DNA of 64,000 nucleotides. Source: Chitinophaga agri. Its GTDB lineage: Bacteria > Bacteroidota > Bacteroidia > Chitinophagales > Chitinophagaceae. The DNA lies in NCBI RefSeq assembly GCF_010093065.1, contig NZ_CP048113.1, positions 7,210,001 to 7,274,000 on the forward strand, written 5' to 3'. Positions 63,201 through 64,000 of this stretch are shown piece by piece (the stretch's first letter is position 1; each line of letters opens with the position of its first letter). The translations under genes and the position numbers were made by a program. Under the pieces are notes generated by a model that searched no databases, had not been told where the DNA came from, and saw nothing but the letters and a program-made list of their open reading frames with translations.

Positions 63201-64000
63201 ACTCGTGAACACTTATCCGGCACTGACAATTGATAGTGCTGTTATAACAGCGATCATCTGTTATGATAATACCGCCAGGATCGATATTGGTGCTACGGGT
63301 GGCGATGGCGTACATCACTTCAGTCTGAGTACGGATAACTGGAGCAGTGCGACCAGCTACACAAGCGGTGCTGCACTGACTGCTGGCAGCTATGCCTTGC
63401 GTCTTACAGACGGACAGGGTTGTATTATCAACTATCCTGATATCCTGGAGATCACAGCGCCTGCTGCGCCACTCCGCCTTACGGCCATTTTATCTGAGCA
63501 CAACGGATTTAATATTTCCTGTAAGGATGCCGCAGATGGTATCATTACTGTACAGGCCACCGGTGGTAACGGTGGTAGCTATGTTGGCTATCAATACAGT
63601 ATTAACGGAGTTGCTTATCAGGCATCACCCGTATTCGATCACCTGGGACCAGGCGACTACACCGTCAGCGTTAAAGATGGCAGAGGTTGTATAGCGTCCG
63701 TCACAACTACACTGAAACAGTCTGATATGCAGGTGAACCTGACTAAAACAGACGTTACATGTAATGGCGATGCGACAGGTACCCTGACTGTTCAGGTCAC
63801 AGGGGGGACGACTACATACAGTCTCACGGTGAACGGGCAAGCGGTGACTGCTGGAACCACGTTGCAGCAGCTGCCGGCGGGAATTTACAATATTCATATC
63901 ACAGATGCCAACGGATGTCCGACGGATACCAGTATTACGATCGTTAACACCTATCCGGCACTGACAATCGACAGTGCTGTGGTAAAAGATATTGTATGTT
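60292..64000 (+). CDS. SprB-repeat giant surface adhesin, partial (runs off the right edge)
   Basis: The frame is open from ATG 60292 to the window end (1236 codons seen). Possible later starts are 60304 and 60322 (MKWLLGLVILIAAGCMQSYGQ, signal peptide). The first 260 residues are a unique head. From about 61105 onward some 12 SprB-type repeats follow at about 80-residue steps, each with a C-x-G/A...DG or TG and a T/S-GG end: SCYNANDGRLRATATGG, SCYGGSDGKLRFTASGG, SCKNAADGRITVNATGG, TCNGDATGTLTVQVTGG. SprB in Flavobacterium is a gliding-motility adhesin moved along the surface and exported by T9SS. The C-terminal sorting signal would lie outside the window. 62770-63214 and 63511-63952 form a higher-order repeat. 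Confidence 0.85.
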   Translation, partial: MKTLMKISNSMKWLLGLVILIAAGCMQSYGQSLSGSTWLFGQYASGSSTSPMIYVQYTGTGQDEALGGTPLGPGMVAAAGVKAAPPYLLRTSTGSSVGGIYTSSAYPFDFSSERDDLPFVGAYSNYNLGNSSTASIRWLYGMVAPNKLSASPATACGNGSVYISSGNNWPLFDDQYVKSYVVFEYNIVGTSAWKPIDSVSTYGGTYGLSFVPSQKIPEIRSGTKNVRFQSKVKAVYSNKTYYSAYSAASSPIEILAPAPALNVSRIETKMTCAGESNGAVRVPVGAVTSANPTMRWILRPGNVTNPCFPDGTSNCGNGIAQSEGAVPVSTTEIAYSGLAAGTYTLWFVNPGEELRSCFSSYSFTIGSFPAVAIAEDQGQHKNISCYNANDGRLRATATGGDPAGQYYFTLLRSDNTIYTGEQAGNGASLVWDNLPAGKYKLRVRNDRCSDVQTSQEIELTQPPQMTGTISLVQPTCNVPGNGAVTVTANAGGVASFRYELYKGGVLQQQSGVVPDRSYTFSGLTGGNYAVQFYNNDVAGCPPWVGNTTLDAPVPLTLVLASRDSVSCYGGSDGKLRFTASGGTGVYTYTLSGGTIGTRTSTDGLFENLPAGDYTIQLTNQASGCNDLVAQPVSVFQRSQLTIQLQPAGISCYGFDDAAVRALVNGGSGSYRYKWQQLKNGVWMENSFWFETDTKIDALAAGTYRVVITDAKANGCTVTADEVVINDVTALKITDITVTDAVCLADGVHIVMTATGGTGAYTYSLSTNGGTTFTPFTAATKLTTSGAYHLQVTDANGCVTPADDVYNVALPAAALDFSTTVSDYHGYNISCKNAADGRITVNATGGNGGAFSGYEYSLNGGKYQASPVFDQLGGNSYTISVKDGRGCEVSKTINLTEPDMKEVTLTKADIACNGAATGKLTVDITGGAGAYNLTVNSQAVTAGTTLEQLSAGVYDIHITDANVCPVDTSITLVNTYPALTIDSAVITAIICYDNTARIDIGATGGDGVHHFSLSTDNWSSATSYTSGAALTAGSYALRLTDGQGCIINYPDILEITAPAAPLRLTAILSEHNGFNISCKDAADGIITVQATGGNGGSYVGYQYSINGVAYQASPVFDHLGPGDYTVSVKDGRGCIASVTTTLKQSDMQVNLTKTDVTCNGDATGTLTVQVTGGTTTYSLTVNGQAVTAGTTLQQLPAGIYNIHITDANGCPTDTSITIVNTYPALTIDSAVVKDIVC

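Overview
The window looks like chromosomal DNA from a Bacteroidota soil or plant-litter bacterium, most likely Chitinophagaceae (Chitinophaga-like). The sequence evidence is SusC/SusD and Oar-like TonB-dependent receptors, an ECF sigma/FecR pair, a C-terminal type IX secretion (T9SS) sorting domain, SprB-type adhesin repeats, a BlaI/BlaR1 pair, and promoters of the Bacteroidota TTTG/TAnnTTTG form. No tRNA, rRNA, CRISPR array, integrase or intact insertion sequence was recognised.

0.3-10.8 kb is a five-gene plus-strand block of secreted carbohydrate-active enzymes: GH2 beta-galactosidase-like, an acyl esterase with an N-terminal STN-like domain, a parallel beta-helix protein, a GH78-like alpha-L-rhamnosidase and a GH127 beta-L-arabinofuranosidase. 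Overlapping stops and starts tie the last four together. The set suits a galactose-, rhamnose- and arabinose-bearing, acylated pectin side chain. 11.2-14.5 kb is an Oar-like TonB-dependent receptor. 14.7-16.2 kb holds three small unknown cytosolic proteins, two of them tandem paralogs, closed by a perfect 27-bp inverted repeat shared with a convergent outer-membrane barrel gene (16.3-18.4 kb, minus).

18.5-23.2 kb carries a histidine kinase/OmpR-type regulator pair and a MacB/FtsX-type permease preceded by two direct repeats 22 bp apart. 23.2-27.5 kb (minus) holds a secreted helical-repeat protein with an HExxH motif, an AraC regulator, an HxlR regulator and a membrane protein. 27.8-31.0 kb is a large modular secreted SGNH hydrolase with a ricin-type lectin domain and a T9SS signal. 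An amino-acid permease and a tricorn-like S41 protease follow.

36.5-39.7 kb (minus) is a blaI-blaR1-like pair plus a secreted protein. The sensor and the secreted protein share a long charged seven-residue repeat that replaces the usual beta-lactam-sensing domain. 39.65-40.85 kb is a non-coding island full of helically phased direct repeats, long hairpins and a 54-bp duplication. It is followed by a VOC protein, a GlxA-type regulator and a minimal ethanolamine module (permease, EutB, EutC).

46.0-52.3 kb is an ECF sigma, FecR anti-sigma, SusC and SusD unit. Next to it is a small membrane-protein gene interrupted by one in-frame TGA. 53.8-64.0 kb holds three giant or large secreted proteins in a tight operon: a 1468-residue beta-rich protein of unknown family, a fibronectin-III-like repeat protein, and an SprB-repeat adhesin that runs off the right edge. 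This trio is the best candidate here for an undescribed cell-surface system.
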